Shown: positions 1-8,570 of the stretch, in pieces
Layout: each line of letters starts with the position of its first letter
Numbering within the stretch: position 1 is the first letter of the stretch
NCBI RefSeq assembly: GCF_006346325.1
Contig: NZ_VDYR01000002.1
Coordinates: forward strand, 124,001 to 188,000
Reading direction: 5' to 3'
Source: Sphingomonas japonica
GTDB lineage: Bacteria > Pseudomonadota > Alphaproteobacteria > Sphingomonadales > Sphingomonadaceae
Length of the DNA stretch: 64,000 nucleotides
Notes under the pieces: model-generated
What the model saw: only the letters and a program-made list of their open reading frames with translations
Databases searched by the model: none
Told to the model about the DNA's origin: nothing
Program-made: the position numbers and the translations under genes

Positions 1-671
1 GCCCGATGCTGCCCTATCACGATCACAGCGCCGAAGGCGTGCGGCCCGGCCTGGTGGCGCGGATGGGGAGCGAGGCGGTGGCTTTGGTGTCGGATGCGGG
101 CACGCCGCTGATCTCCGATCCGGGGTACAAGCTGGTCCGCGATGCGCGCGCGGCGGGGCATGCGGTGGTGACGATCCCCGGCCCGTGCGCGGCGGTGGCG
201 GCGCTGACGCTGGCGGGGCTGCCCACCGACCGCTTCCTGTTCGCCGGGTTCCTGCCGCCCAAGCAAGGCGCGCGCGCCGAGGCGATCGCTGAGCTTGCAG
301 GCATCCGCGCGACGCTGGTCCTGTACGAATCGGGGCCGCGGCTGGCGGCGACGCTCGCCGCGCTGGCGCACGGGCTGGGCGATCGCGAGGCCGGGGTGGC
401 GCGCGAAATTACGAAGAAGTTCGAGGAATGCGTGACCGACACGCTGTCGTCGCTCGCCGCGCGCTATGCCGACGCGCCGCCCAAGGGCGAGATCGTCATC
501 GTCGTCGCCCCACCGGGCGAAGCGACGCCGCCCAGCGCCGAAGATGCCGACGCCGCGCTTGCCGAGGCACTGACCCGGCTTTCCCCGGCCAAGGCGGCGG
601 GCGAAGTCGCCAGGAAGTTCAAGCTCGACCGCAAGGTGCTGTACGCCCGCGCGATGGCGATGAAGGCGTGA
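1..671 (+). CDS. rsmI: 16S rRNA (cytidine-1402-2'-O)-methyltransferase RsmI, 5' truncated by window
   Basis: SAM-dependent tetrapyrrole-methylase-fold enzyme that 2'-O-methylates C1402 in the decoding centre of 16S rRNA. The visible 222 residues hold the family signatures SDAGTPLISDPG, the TIPGPCA turn and a GFLP segment, then the YESGPRL stretch; the C-terminal region ends in an LDRK-VLYARA tail typical of RsmI. The reading frame is open to base 1, so the N-terminal part lies upstream of the window. It ends in a 4-nt overlap with the next gene (GTGA), which suggests translational coupling. RsmI beside a YraN protein is a common arrangement in proteobacteria. Identification is firm. Confidence 0.93.
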   Translation, partial: PMLPYHDHSAEGVRPGLVARMGSEAVALVSDAGTPLISDPGYKLVRDARAAGHAVVTIPGPCAAVAALTLAGLPTDRFLFAGFLPPKQGARAEAIAELAGIRATLVLYESGPRLAATLAALAHGLGDREAGVAREITKKFEECVTDTLSSLAARYADAPPKGEIVIVVAPPGEATPPSAEDADAALAEALTRLSPAKAAGEVARKFKLDRKVLYARAMAMKA

Positions 672-1024
672 CTCGCGACCGCCGCGCTGCCGAAACGCGC
701 GGGCGTGACGGCGAGCGGGCGGCAGCGTGGTATCTTCGGCTCAAGGGCTGGCGCATCCTCGCCGAGCGGGTGCGCACCGCGGCGGGGGAGGTCGATCTGG
801 TGGCGCGCAAGGGCAGGTTGGTGGCGTTCGTCGAGGTCAAGACGCGGTCGAGCGATGCCGAACTCGACTTCGCGATCGACCGGCGGCGGCTGGCGCGGGT
901 GGCGGCGGCAGCGGAAATCCTGGCGCCGCGCTTTGCGGATGGCGGCGAAGACATCCGCATCGACGTGCTGCTGCTGGTGCCGGGCAAGCTGCCGCGGCAT
1001 ATCGAGAATGCCTGGATCGGGTGA
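668..1024 (+). CDS. YraN family protein (UPF0102, endonuclease-like fold)
   Basis: Protein of 118 residues with the YraN core: an AAWYLRLKGWRIL helix-strand, then GEVDLVARKG and VAFVEVKTRSS, which correspond to the restriction-endonuclease-like E/D...VEVK pattern. The biochemical role is not established for the family. The frame stays open well upstream, but GTG at 668 overlapping the rsmI stop is the natural start: it gives the usual family length and a coupled junction. No separate promoter is visible, so it is probably co-transcribed with rsmI. Confidence 0.88.
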   Translation: MTRDRRAAETRGRDGERAAAWYLRLKGWRILAERVRTAAGEVDLVARKGRLVAFVEVKTRSSDAELDFAIDRRRLARVAAAAEILAPRFADGGEDIRIDVLLLVPGKLPRHIENAWIG

Positions 1025-1069
1025 CATCGCCGCGGCTCGCCCCTACCTGCGATGCCTAGGGAGTAATCG

Positions 1070-2023
1070 ATGCCGCTGACTGTTGCCGTCCAGATGGACC
1101 CGCTCGATACGATTAACATTGCGGGTGATTCGACGTTCGCGTTGATGCTGGCAGCGCAGGCGCGCGGACACCGATTGTTCCACTATGCCGCCGAGGATCT
1201 GAGCTACGAAAGCGGCCGGGTGTGGGCACGCGCGCATCCGGTGACGGTGCAGCGCGTCGAGGGCGATCATTTCGAACGTGGCGACCCGGTGAATCTCGAT
1301 CTGGGTGATGACGCGGATGTCGTATTGATGCGGCAGGATCCGCCGTTCGATCTCGGCTACATCACTGCGACGCACGTGCTCGAACGGATCGCCGACCGGA
1401 CGCTGGTGGTCAACGATCCGGTCAGCGTGCGCAATGCGCCCGAGAAAGTGTTCGTGCTCGACTATGCGCGCTTCATGCCGCCGACGCTGATCACTCGCAG
1501 CCTCGCGGAAGCGCGGCGGTTCCTGGATGCGCATGGGTCGATCGTGGTCAAGCCGCTGCACGGCAATGGCGGCAAGGCGATCTTCAAGGTCGATGCCGAC
1601 GGCCAGAACCTGTCGGCATTGGTCGAGATCTTCAACCTGACATGGCGCGAGCCGCACATGATCCAGGCGTTCCTTCCCGACGTGGCGAAGGGCGACAAGC
1701 GCATCGTGCTGGTCGACGGCGTGGTCGCGGGCGCGATCAACCGGCTTCCCGGGGCAGGGGAAATCCGGTCGAACCTGGCGGTCGGCGGATCGGCGGAGGC
1801 GGCGACGCTGACGGATCGCGAAGTCGAGATCTGCGCCGCGATGGGGCCGGAGCTGAAACGGCGCGGGCTGATCTTCGTCGGGATCGACGTGATCGGCGGC
1901 GAATGGCTGACCGAGATCAACGTGACATCGCCGACCGGAATCGTCGCGATCGACCGGTTCAACGGCACCGATACCGCGGGAATGATCTGGGACGCGATCG
2001 ATGTGCGGCTTGCCGCCCGCTGA
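1070..2023 (+). CDS. gshB: glutathione synthetase
   Basis: ATP-grasp ligase that joins gamma-glutamylcysteine to glycine, the last step of glutathione synthesis in the cytoplasm. At 317 residues it has the usual GshB length. Visible signatures are the N-terminal MDPLDTINI region, the ATP-binding VVKPLHGNGGKAIFK, and the C-terminal GIDVIGGEWLTEINVTSPTG that carries the metal and ADP ligands. A good ribosome site (AGGGAG, 1058-1063) sits six bases before ATG 1070. Glutathione made here would serve the glyoxalase pair gloA/gloB further along the window. Confidence 0.96.
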   Translation: MPLTVAVQMDPLDTINIAGDSTFALMLAAQARGHRLFHYAAEDLSYESGRVWARAHPVTVQRVEGDHFERGDPVNLDLGDDADVVLMRQDPPFDLGYITATHVLERIADRTLVVNDPVSVRNAPEKVFVLDYARFMPPTLITRSLAEARRFLDAHGSIVVKPLHGNGGKAIFKVDADGQNLSALVEIFNLTWREPHMIQAFLPDVAKGDKRIVLVDGVVAGAINRLPGAGEIRSNLAVGGSAEAATLTDREVEICAAMGPELKRRGLIFVGIDVIGGEWLTEINVTSPTGIVAIDRFNGTDTAGMIWDAIDVRLAAR

Positions 2024-2044
2024 TCGCCGCACTACCGCGCGGCG

Positions 2045-2656
2045 ATGACCGAATTCATTCTCGATTGGATCGAGGCCTGGGGCTATCTGGGCATCTTCGT
2101 TCTGATGTTTCTCGAAAACGTGTTTCCGCCGATCCCTTCGGAAGTGATCCTGGGGCTGGGCGGGATCGCCGTCGCGCAGGGGCGGTTCGAGCTGGTGCCG
2201 CTGATCGTTGCGGGCACCGCCGGCACCGTCGCTGGCAATTGCGTGTGGTTCGTGATCGGCAGGGTGACGGGCTATCAGCGGTTCAAGCCGATCATCGACC
2301 GGTTCGGCCGCATCCTGACGCTCGACTGGAACGAGGTCGAGAAAATGTACAGTTTCTTCCTCAAGCACGGCGGTGCGATCGTATTCTGGGTGCGCTTCCT
2401 GCCCACCTTCCGCACGATGATCTCGCTTCCCGCCGGCATGGTGAAGATGCCGTGGTGGAAGTTCCTGGTGTTCACCACCGGCGGCAGCCTGATCTGGAAC
2501 ACGATGCTGGCGCTCGCAGGACTGTGGCTGGGCAACCGCTTCGAGGAGCTCGACCGCTATTTCGGCCCGCTCGCGCTGGTGGCGATGGGGTCGATCGTCA
2601 TACTGTACGTGTACCGGGTGTTCACCTGGAAGCCCGGGACACGGGAGGGGGAGTGA
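2045..2656 (+). CDS. DedA family inner-membrane protein
   Basis: Protein of 203 residues with several hydrophobic segments and the SNARE-associated (VTT/DedA) core: LENVFPPIPSEVILGLGG near residue 20 and the conserved basic stretch WVRFLPTFRTMISLPAGMVKM near residue 115. Family members are implicated in polyprenyl or phospholipid flipping and in membrane-potential homeostasis; the exact substrate cannot be read here. It starts 21 nt after gshB and may share its transcript, then converges with rdgB on the other strand. Confidence 0.9.
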   Translation: MTEFILDWIEAWGYLGIFVLMFLENVFPPIPSEVILGLGGIAVAQGRFELVPLIVAGTAGTVAGNCVWFVIGRVTGYQRFKPIIDRFGRILTLDWNEVEKMYSFFLKHGGAIVFWVRFLPTFRTMISLPAGMVKMPWWKFLVFTTGGSLIWNTMLALAGLWLGNRFEELDRYFGPLALVAMGSIVILYVYRVFTWKPGTREGE

Positions 2657-2688
2657 GCCTGCTCGATCTCCCCTAGCCGGGACGACCG

Positions 2689-3318
2689 TCAGAACACCGC
2701 CGCCACCAGTTGCCGGAACGCGTCGGCGCGATGGCTGATCGCGTGCTTGGCGTCGGGGTCCATCTCGCCGAACGTCTGCTCGCCGCCATTGGGCAGGAAT
2801 ATCGCGTCATAGCCGAAGCCGCGCTCCCCGCGCGGTGGCCAGACCAGCGTTCCGTCGACACGGCCCTCGAACCATTCGACATGGCCGTCGGGCCAGGCGA
2901 GCGCCAGCGCGCAGACGAAATGCGCGTCGCGGCCGGCAAGCGGCCCCTTCGCCCGCACGGCATCCTCGACGCGCTGCATCGCCACGGCGAAGTCCTTGGT
3001 TTCCCCGGCCCAGCGCGCCGAAAAGATGCCGGGATCGCCGCCCAGTGCCTCGACACACAATCCGCTGTCATCGGCGAGCGCGGGAAGGCCCGACAGATCG
3101 GCGGCCTGCATCGCTTTCAGCTCGGCATTGGCGACGAAGGTCGTGCCGGTTTCCTCGGGTTCGGGCAGGTCGAGCTCGGCGGCTGAGATCGGTTCGACGC
3201 CATAGGGGCTGAGCAGCGCGGTGATCTCGCGGACCTTGCCGGGATTATGGCTGGCGATGACGAGCTTGCCCGGAGCGAGCTTGCGGATCGCCTGCGGCTC
3301 CTTGCCCTCTCCGCTCAT
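2689..3318 (-). CDS. rdgB: non-canonical purine NTP pyrophosphatase (ITPase)
   Basis: Hydrolyses ITP, dITP and XTP to monophosphates, keeping deaminated purines out of nucleic acids. The protein of 209 residues carries the substrate-loop signature [11 protein letters not shown], the [14 protein letters not shown] motif with the catalytic acidic residues, and the C-terminal SHRADAF motif. Its start overlaps the rph stop by 4 nt (ATGA), so the two genes form a coupled operon; rph-rdgB is a widespread pairing linking RNA 3' processing and nucleotide-pool cleaning. Confidence 0.95.
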   Translation of the reverse strand: MSGEGKEPQAIRKLAPGKLVIASHNPGKVREITALLSPYGVEPISAAELDLPEPEETGTTFVANAELKAMQAADLSGLPALADDSGLCVEALGGDPGIFSARWAGETKDFAVAMQRVEDAVRAKGPLAGRDAHFVCALALAWPDGHVEWFEGRVDGTLVWPPRGERGFGYDAIFLPNGGEQTFGEMDPDAKHAISHRADAFRQLVAAVF

Positions 3319-4031
3319 TTGCCGATCGCCTGTTTCTGCGCGGCGAAGATGTCGGTGCAGCCGATGCGCGCGAGGCGCAGCAGGCGCAACAGGCCTTCCT
3401 CGTCATAGCAGGCGCCCTCGGCCGTCGCCTGCGCCTCGGCGATGGTGCCATTGTCGAGCAGCACGAAATTTGCGTCGGCATCGGCAGCAGAATCCTCGGG
3501 ATAATCGAGGTCGAGCACCGGCGTACCGTTATAGATGCCGCAACTGACCGCGGCGACCTGGTGCCGGATCGGGTCGGCGGTCAGCTTGCCATCGTTGATC
3601 AGCCCGTCGATCGCCATGCGCAGCGCGACCCATGCGCCCGAGATCGAAGCGGTGCGCGTACCGCCATCGGCCTGGATCACGTCGCAGTCGAGCGTGATCT
3701 GGCGCTCGCCGAGCAGCTTGAGATCGGTGACGGCGCGCAAGCTGCGGCCGATCAGGCGCTGGATTTCCTGCGTGCGCCCCGACTGCTTGCCCTTGGCAGC
3801 CTCGCGATTGCCGCGGGTGTGGGTGGCGCGGGGCAGCATGCCGTATTCGGCCGTCACCCAGCCCTCGCCCTTGCCGCGCAGCCAGGGCGGCAGCCGCTCC
3901 TCGACGCTGGCGGTCACCAGTACGCGGGTGTCGCCGAACCCGATCAGCACCGATCCTTCGGCATGGCGGGTGAAATTGGGTTCGATCGTGATCGCGCGCA
4001 TCTGATCGGGGGCGCGGCCGGATGGGCGCAT
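3315..4031 (-). CDS. rph: ribonuclease PH
   Basis: Phosphorolytic 3'-5' exoribonuclease that trims tRNA precursors. At 238 residues it matches the family length. It begins with the canonical [12 protein letters not shown] segment, followed by the RNase PH core ([22 protein letters not shown]) and the [17 protein letters not shown] metal/phosphate region near the C-terminus. It is the first gene of the rph-rdgB operon and is divergent from hrcA across 94 nt. I saw no CIRCE inverted repeat in that gap. Confidence 0.96.
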   Translation of the reverse strand: MRPSGRAPDQMRAITIEPNFTRHAEGSVLIGFGDTRVLVTASVEERLPPWLRGKGEGWVTAEYGMLPRATHTRGNREAAKGKQSGRTQEIQRLIGRSLRAVTDLKLLGERQITLDCDVIQADGGTRTASISGAWVALRMAIDGLINDGKLTADPIRHQVAAVSCGIYNGTPVLDLDYPEDSAADADANFVLLDNGTIAEAQATAEGACYDEEGLLRLLRLARIGCTDIFAAQKQAIGK

Positions 4032-4125
4032 TGGTGGTGTCTCCTCGGATTTGCGATGTGCCTAGAGCGATCGCGCGATCAGCGCCAGCCTCGCCAACCG
4101 ATCCACTCGTTCCTACATCGCGTGC

Positions 4126-5166
4126 ATGACCCCGCCGATCACCGAGCTGACCGACCGCGCCCGCGATGTGTTTCGCGTCGTCGTCGAGAGCTATCTCGAA
4201 TCGGGAGCGCCGGTGGGATCGCGGACGATCTCGCGGCTGTCGGGGCTGAACCTGTCGCCGGCGTCGATCCGCAACGTCATGCAGGATTTGGAGGAATACG
4301 GCCTGCTCGCCGCGCCGCACACCAGCGCCGGGCGCATGCCGACCGAAAGCGGGCTGCGGCTGTTCGTCGACGGGATGATGCAGAGCCACGAGCCGACGCA
4401 GGAGGAGCGCGCCGCGATCGAGGCGCGCGCGGGCGAGGCCGGCCCGATCGAGGATGCGCTCGCTGCGACGACGTCGGTCTTGTCGGGGCTGTCGGCGTGC
4501 GCCGGGCTGGTGCTGGTGCCCAAGCGCGAACCGGTGCTCAAGCAGTTCGGATTCGTGCCGCTGTCCGACGACAAGGCGCTGGCGGTGCTGGTCGGCGACG
4601 ACGGATCGGTCGAGAATCGCGTGGTCGAGCTGCCGCCGGGGATGGGTCCGTCGGCGCTCAATGAAGCCGCCAATTATCTGTCGGCAACGCTGGCCGGGCT
4701 GACGCTGGCGCAAGCCCAGTTGCGGCTGGGGCAGGAGATCGCCCGCGGCCGCGCCGAACTCGACGCCGCTGCGCGCGCGCTGGTCGAACGCGGGCTGGCG
4801 ATCTGGAGCGAGGATGGCGGCGCGCGCCCGGTGCTGATCGTGCGCGGCCAGGCGCGGCTGATCGACACCGGAGATGCCGACGACCTCGATCGCGTCCGCC
4901 AGTTGCTCGACGAACTCGAAGGCAAGCAGGCGATCGCCGAATTGCTGGGCAGCGCGCGCGAAGGCGATGCCGCGCGCATCTTCATCGGGTCGGAGAACAA
5001 GCTGTTCGCGCTGTCGGGATCGTCGGTCATCGCCAAGCCGGTGCGCGCGCTCGACGGCCGCGTGGTCGGGGTGGTCGGCGTGATCGGGCCGACTCGGTTG
5101 AACTATGCGCGGGTCGTGCCCATGGTGGACTTCACCGCGGCGACGATCGCGCGCCTGCTTGCTTGA
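4126..5166 (+). CDS. hrcA: heat-inducible transcriptional repressor HrcA
   Basis: Winged-helix repressor that in other bacteria binds CIRCE operators in front of groESL or dnaK genes. The N-terminus (DRARDVFRVVVESYLESGAPVG) and the following SPASIRNVMQDLEEYGLL recognition helix are typical; the C-terminal HrcA domain ends with GVVGVIGPTRLNYARVVP. Length is 346 residues. It is followed by grpE, the classic hrcA-grpE order. Neither the promoter gap upstream nor the 24 nt before grpE shows a CIRCE element, so its targets are probably elsewhere in the genome. Confidence 0.96.
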   Translation: MTPPITELTDRARDVFRVVVESYLESGAPVGSRTISRLSGLNLSPASIRNVMQDLEEYGLLAAPHTSAGRMPTESGLRLFVDGMMQSHEPTQEERAAIEARAGEAGPIEDALAATTSVLSGLSACAGLVLVPKREPVLKQFGFVPLSDDKALAVLVGDDGSVENRVVELPPGMGPSALNEAANYLSATLAGLTLAQAQLRLGQEIARGRAELDAAARALVERGLAIWSEDGGARPVLIVRGQARLIDTGDADDLDRVRQLLDELEGKQAIAELLGSAREGDAARIFIGSENKLFALSGSSVIAKPVRALDGRVVGVVGVIGPTRLNYARVVPMVDFTAATIARLLA

Positions 5167-5190
5167 ACTTTGGCCAAACACAGGGATTCG

Positions 5191-5748
5191 ATGACCGACG
5201 AACGTAATTCTGACGCGCCCGAAGACGGAACGATCGACATGGCCACCGCCAATGCGGTCCCCGCTTTCGACGACGAGCGCGTCGCCAAGCTGGAAAACGA
5301 GCTGGAGGAAGCCCGTCAGGCAGTGCTCTATGCGCAGGCCGAGACGCAGAATGTCCGCCGCCGAGCCGAGAAGGAAGCCGCCGACGCGCGCACCTATGCC
5401 GCGACCGCATTTGCGCGCGACATTCTTTCGGTGGCAGACAATCTGACGCGCGCGCTGGCCGCGATTCCCGAAGACCTGCGCGGCGACGACAAGTTCAAGG
5501 GGCTGGTCACCGGCCTCGAGGCGACCGGTCGCGAGATCGAGAGCGTCTTTGGTCGTCACGGCATTACGAAGATCGAGACCAAGGGCGAGACGCTCGACCC
5601 CAACCGCCATCAGGCGATGTTCGAGGTGCCGACCGCGGACGCCGCGCCGGGAACCGTCGTTCAGGAAATCCAGTCGGGCTACATGATCCGCGACCGGTTG
5701 CTGCGGCCTGCGCTGGTCGGGGTGGCGAAGGCGCCGGACGCGAACTGA
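5191..5748 (+). CDS. grpE: nucleotide exchange factor GrpE
   Basis: Co-chaperone that releases ADP from DnaK. The protein of 185 residues has an acidic N-terminal tail, a long alpha-helical dimerisation region (residues about 30-75, including AQAETQNVRRRAEKE) and the beta-sheet head (NRHQAMFEVPTADAAPGTVV, GYMIRDRLLRPALVGVAK). I chose ATG 5191, preceded by AGGGA at 5182-5186, rather than the in-frame TTG 5170, which has no good ribosome site and would nearly touch hrcA. Transcription is likely shared with hrcA. Confidence 0.94.
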   Translation: MTDERNSDAPEDGTIDMATANAVPAFDDERVAKLENELEEARQAVLYAQAETQNVRRRAEKEAADARTYAATAFARDILSVADNLTRALAAIPEDLRGDDKFKGLVTGLEATGREIESVFGRHGITKIETKGETLDPNRHQAMFEVPTADAAPGTVVQEIQSGYMIRDRLLRPALVGVAKAPDAN

Positions 5749-5811
5749 TCCTTCCGTGAAGCGGCGGAGGATTGAGGTGACCCGGTTGCGGTATCGCCCT
5801 ATCAGGGCGGC

Positions 5812-8562
5812 ATGACGTCCCGCTTTGATGCCCTGCCCAACCGCCGTGCGATTGCCGACCGGCGCGCCCTCGCCGATGCGCTGGCGGCGCTCGAGGGGCG
5901 CGATGCGCAGATGCTGCGCCATGCCGCCACGGCGCTGCTTGCCGACGCCCTCGCCCGGGGCCGCGACGAGATCGCGCGGCGGCTCGCCGAGCATCCCTCG
6001 CGCGGGCTGGAAGCCGCGGGCGCCGGCGCCTTCCTGATCGACCAGTTGCTGCGCGCGCTGTGGGATTTCACGACCCAGCGCCTCTATCCCATCACCAACC
6101 CGACCGCGTCCGAGCGGATGACGCTGATCGCGGTCGGCGGCTATGGTCGCGGCGAGATGGCGCCGCATTCGGATGTCGATATCGGCTTTCTCACGCCGTG
6201 GAAATGCACCGGGTGGAGCGAGCAGGTCATCGAATCGATGCTGTATTCGCTGTGGGATCTGGGGCTCAAGGTCGGGCATTCGTCGCGGTCGATCGACGAG
6301 ATGCTCAAGATGGCGAAGAGCGACGTGACGGTGCGCACCGCGCTGCTCGAGGCGCGCTATGTGTGCGGCGATACCGAACTGTACGAGGAAGCGTCGCGCC
6401 GCTTCAAGGCGGAGGTGCAAGCCGATACCGCGCGCACCTTCATCGCCGAAAAGCTCGCCGAGCGCGATGTCCGCCACGTCAAGATGGGCGACAGCCGCTA
6501 TGTCGTCGAACCCAATGTCAAGGAGGGCAAGGGGGGCTTGCGCGATCTTCAGACGCTGTTCTGGATTGGCAAATATGCCTACAACGTCCAGCGCGGCGCC
6601 GAACTGGTCGATGCGGGATTGTTGAGCGCGCACGAATATCGCCGCTTTCACCGCGCCGACAATTTCCTGTGGGCGGTGCGCTGCCACCTGCACGCCATCG
6701 CCGACCGCGCCGAGGACCGGCTGACCTTCGACATGCAGCGCGAGATCGCCGAGCGCATGCGCTATTCCGACCGCCCCGGAAAATCCGCGGTCGAACGCTT
6801 CATGCAATTCTATTTCCTGCAGGCCAAGACGGTCGGTGACCTGTCGGGAGTATTCCTGGCGCATCTCGACGAGAAATATGCCGCGCGGGGACGGCGGTTC
6901 GGATTGCCCATCATCCGCCGGTCCCCGCGCAAGCTCAAGGGCTTCGTGCTGGATCGCGGGCGACTGGCGTTGCCGCACGACCAGTTCTTTCGCGAGGATC
7001 CAGTGCGGCTGGTGGAGATTTTTCAGCTGGCCGACCTGCACGGCCTGGAAATCCATCCGCTGGCGATGCGCGCGGCGGCGCGCGATGCCAAGCTGGCCGA
7101 CGAGGTTCGCGACGACCGCCGTGCCAACGCCTTGTTCCTCGACATATTGAGCGGCGCGCGCCGCCCCGAACTGGTGCTGCGCTGGATGAACGAAGCCGGG
7201 GTGTTCGGCCGCTTCGTGCCCGATTTCGGCCGTGTCGTCGCGCAGATGCAGTTCGACATGTATCATCATTACACCGTCGACGAGCACACCATCCGCGCGG
7301 TTGGACTGATGAGCCGGATCGAGCGCGGCGAACTCGCCGACGAGCATCCGATCGCCACCGCGCTGTTCGACCAGATCGTTTCGAAGCGCGCGCTGTATGT
7401 CGCGGTGCTGCTCCACGACATCGCCAAGGGGCGCGGCGGCGATCATTCGGTGCTGGGTGCGCGGGTGGCGGAGCGATTGTGCCCACGGCTGGGGCTCACG
7501 CCCGCCGAGACCGAGACGGTGGCGTGGCTCGTGCGCTGGCACCTGCTGATGTCGGCGACCGCGTTCAAGCGCGACCTGTCCGACTTCAAGACGATCCTCG
7601 ATTTCGCCGACAAGGTGCAGTCCCCGCAGCGGCTGATGATGCTGCTCGCGCTGACCGTCGTCGATATCCGTGCGGTGGGTCCGGGAACGTGGAACGGGTG
7701 GAAGCGGCAGCTGCTCGCCACCCTGTACGAATCGGCCGAGGAAGTGCTGCGGCTCGGCCACAAGCAGAAAGGCCGCGCCGAGCGGGTCGCGGCGAAACAG
7801 GCCGATGTCGCTGCCGCGGCGGGCTATTCGGAGCGCAAGATGGCGGGTCTGCGCAAGCGGCTGCCCGAAAGCTATTGGGTGGCCGAGCCGCTCGATGTGC
7901 TGATCGCCAACGTCCGTCTGGTCGAACGCGCCGGGGATACGCAATTGTCGATCGAGACCGCCGTCGATGCCGATCGCGGCGCGACGCTGGTGACGATCTA
8001 CGCCGCCGACCATCCCGGCATCTTCTATCGCATCGCCGGCGCGATCCACGCCGCCGGCGGCAACATCATCGACGCGCGCATCCATACCTCGCGCGACGGC
8101 ATGGCGCTCGACAACTTTCTGGTTCAGGACCCGTTCGGGCGGCCGTTCGACGATTTCGGCCAGCTCGAACGGCTGAAGACCGGGATTGCCGACGCGCTCG
8201 CCAACCGCGCGCGCCTGAGCGAGCGGCTCGGCGCCAAACCGCTCCCGCGGCTGCGCGCGGACGCGTTCCGGATCGAGCCGGCGGTGCTGATTGACAACAA
8301 GGCGTCGAATCGCTTCAGCGTGATCGAGGTCAATGCCCGCGATCGCCCGGCGCTGCTGTTCGACCTGGCACAGGCGCTGTTCCAGTCGAAGGTGACGATC
8401 CACTCCGCGCATGTCGCGACCTATGGCGAGCGTGCGGTCGATACGTTCTACGTCACCGACCTGATCGGCGACAAGATCGAGGGGGCGCTGCGCATGAAGG
8501 CGCTCGAGCGGCGGCTGCTCGATGCGGCGACCTGGGATGAGGAAGAAACCGCGGCGGCGTGA
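5812..8562 (+). CDS. glnD: [protein-PII] uridylyltransferase / uridylyl-removing enzyme GlnD
   Basis: Bifunctional nitrogen sensor that uridylylates PII when glutamine is low and removes UMP when it is high. Length is 916 residues with all expected domains: nucleotidyltransferase (GGYGRGEMAPHSDVDIGFL near residue 109), the PII-UTase helical domain, an HD domain (EHTIRAVG near 490, HDIAKGRGGDH near 536) and two C-terminal ACT domains (near 727 and 834) that bind glutamine. It stands alone 63 nt after grpE and converges with the antiporter gene. Confidence 0.96.
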   Translation: MTSRFDALPNRRAIADRRALADALAALEGRDAQMLRHAATALLADALARGRDEIARRLAEHPSRGLEAAGAGAFLIDQLLRALWDFTTQRLYPITNPTASERMTLIAVGGYGRGEMAPHSDVDIGFLTPWKCTGWSEQVIESMLYSLWDLGLKVGHSSRSIDEMLKMAKSDVTVRTALLEARYVCGDTELYEEASRRFKAEVQADTARTFIAEKLAERDVRHVKMGDSRYVVEPNVKEGKGGLRDLQTLFWIGKYAYNVQRGAELVDAGLLSAHEYRRFHRADNFLWAVRCHLHAIADRAEDRLTFDMQREIAERMRYSDRPGKSAVERFMQFYFLQAKTVGDLSGVFLAHLDEKYAARGRRFGLPIIRRSPRKLKGFVLDRGRLALPHDQFFREDPVRLVEIFQLADLHGLEIHPLAMRAAARDAKLADEVRDDRRANALFLDILSGARRPELVLRWMNEAGVFGRFVPDFGRVVAQMQFDMYHHYTVDEHTIRAVGLMSRIERGELADEHPIATALFDQIVSKRALYVAVLLHDIAKGRGGDHSVLGARVAERLCPRLGLTPAETETVAWLVRWHLLMSATAFKRDLSDFKTILDFADKVQSPQRLMMLLALTVVDIRAVGPGTWNGWKRQLLATLYESAEEVLRLGHKQKGRAERVAAKQADVAAAAGYSERKMAGLRKRLPESYWVAEPLDVLIANVRLVERAGDTQLSIETAVDADRGATLVTIYAADHPGIFYRIAGAIHAAGGNIIDARIHTSRDGMALDNFLVQDPFGRPFDDFGQLERLKTGIADALANRARLSERLGAKPLPRLRADAFRIEPAVLIDNKASNRFSVIEVNARDRPALLFDLAQALFQSKVTIHSAHVATYGERAVDTFYVTDLIGDKIEGALRMKALERRLLDAATWDEEETAAA

Positions 8563-8570
8563 AGCGCGCG

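Noticed and set aside
4032..4125. Search for a CIRCE element upstream of hrcA
   Set aside because: No TTAGCACTC-N9-GAGTGCTAA-like inverted repeat is present here or before grpE.
3529..8412. A 1627-codon open frame antisense to rph, hrcA, grpE and glnD
   Set aside because: It arises from GC-rich codon structure opposite well-identified genes; its composition (Arg/Gln/Asp/His rich, no recognisable domains) is that of a shadow frame.
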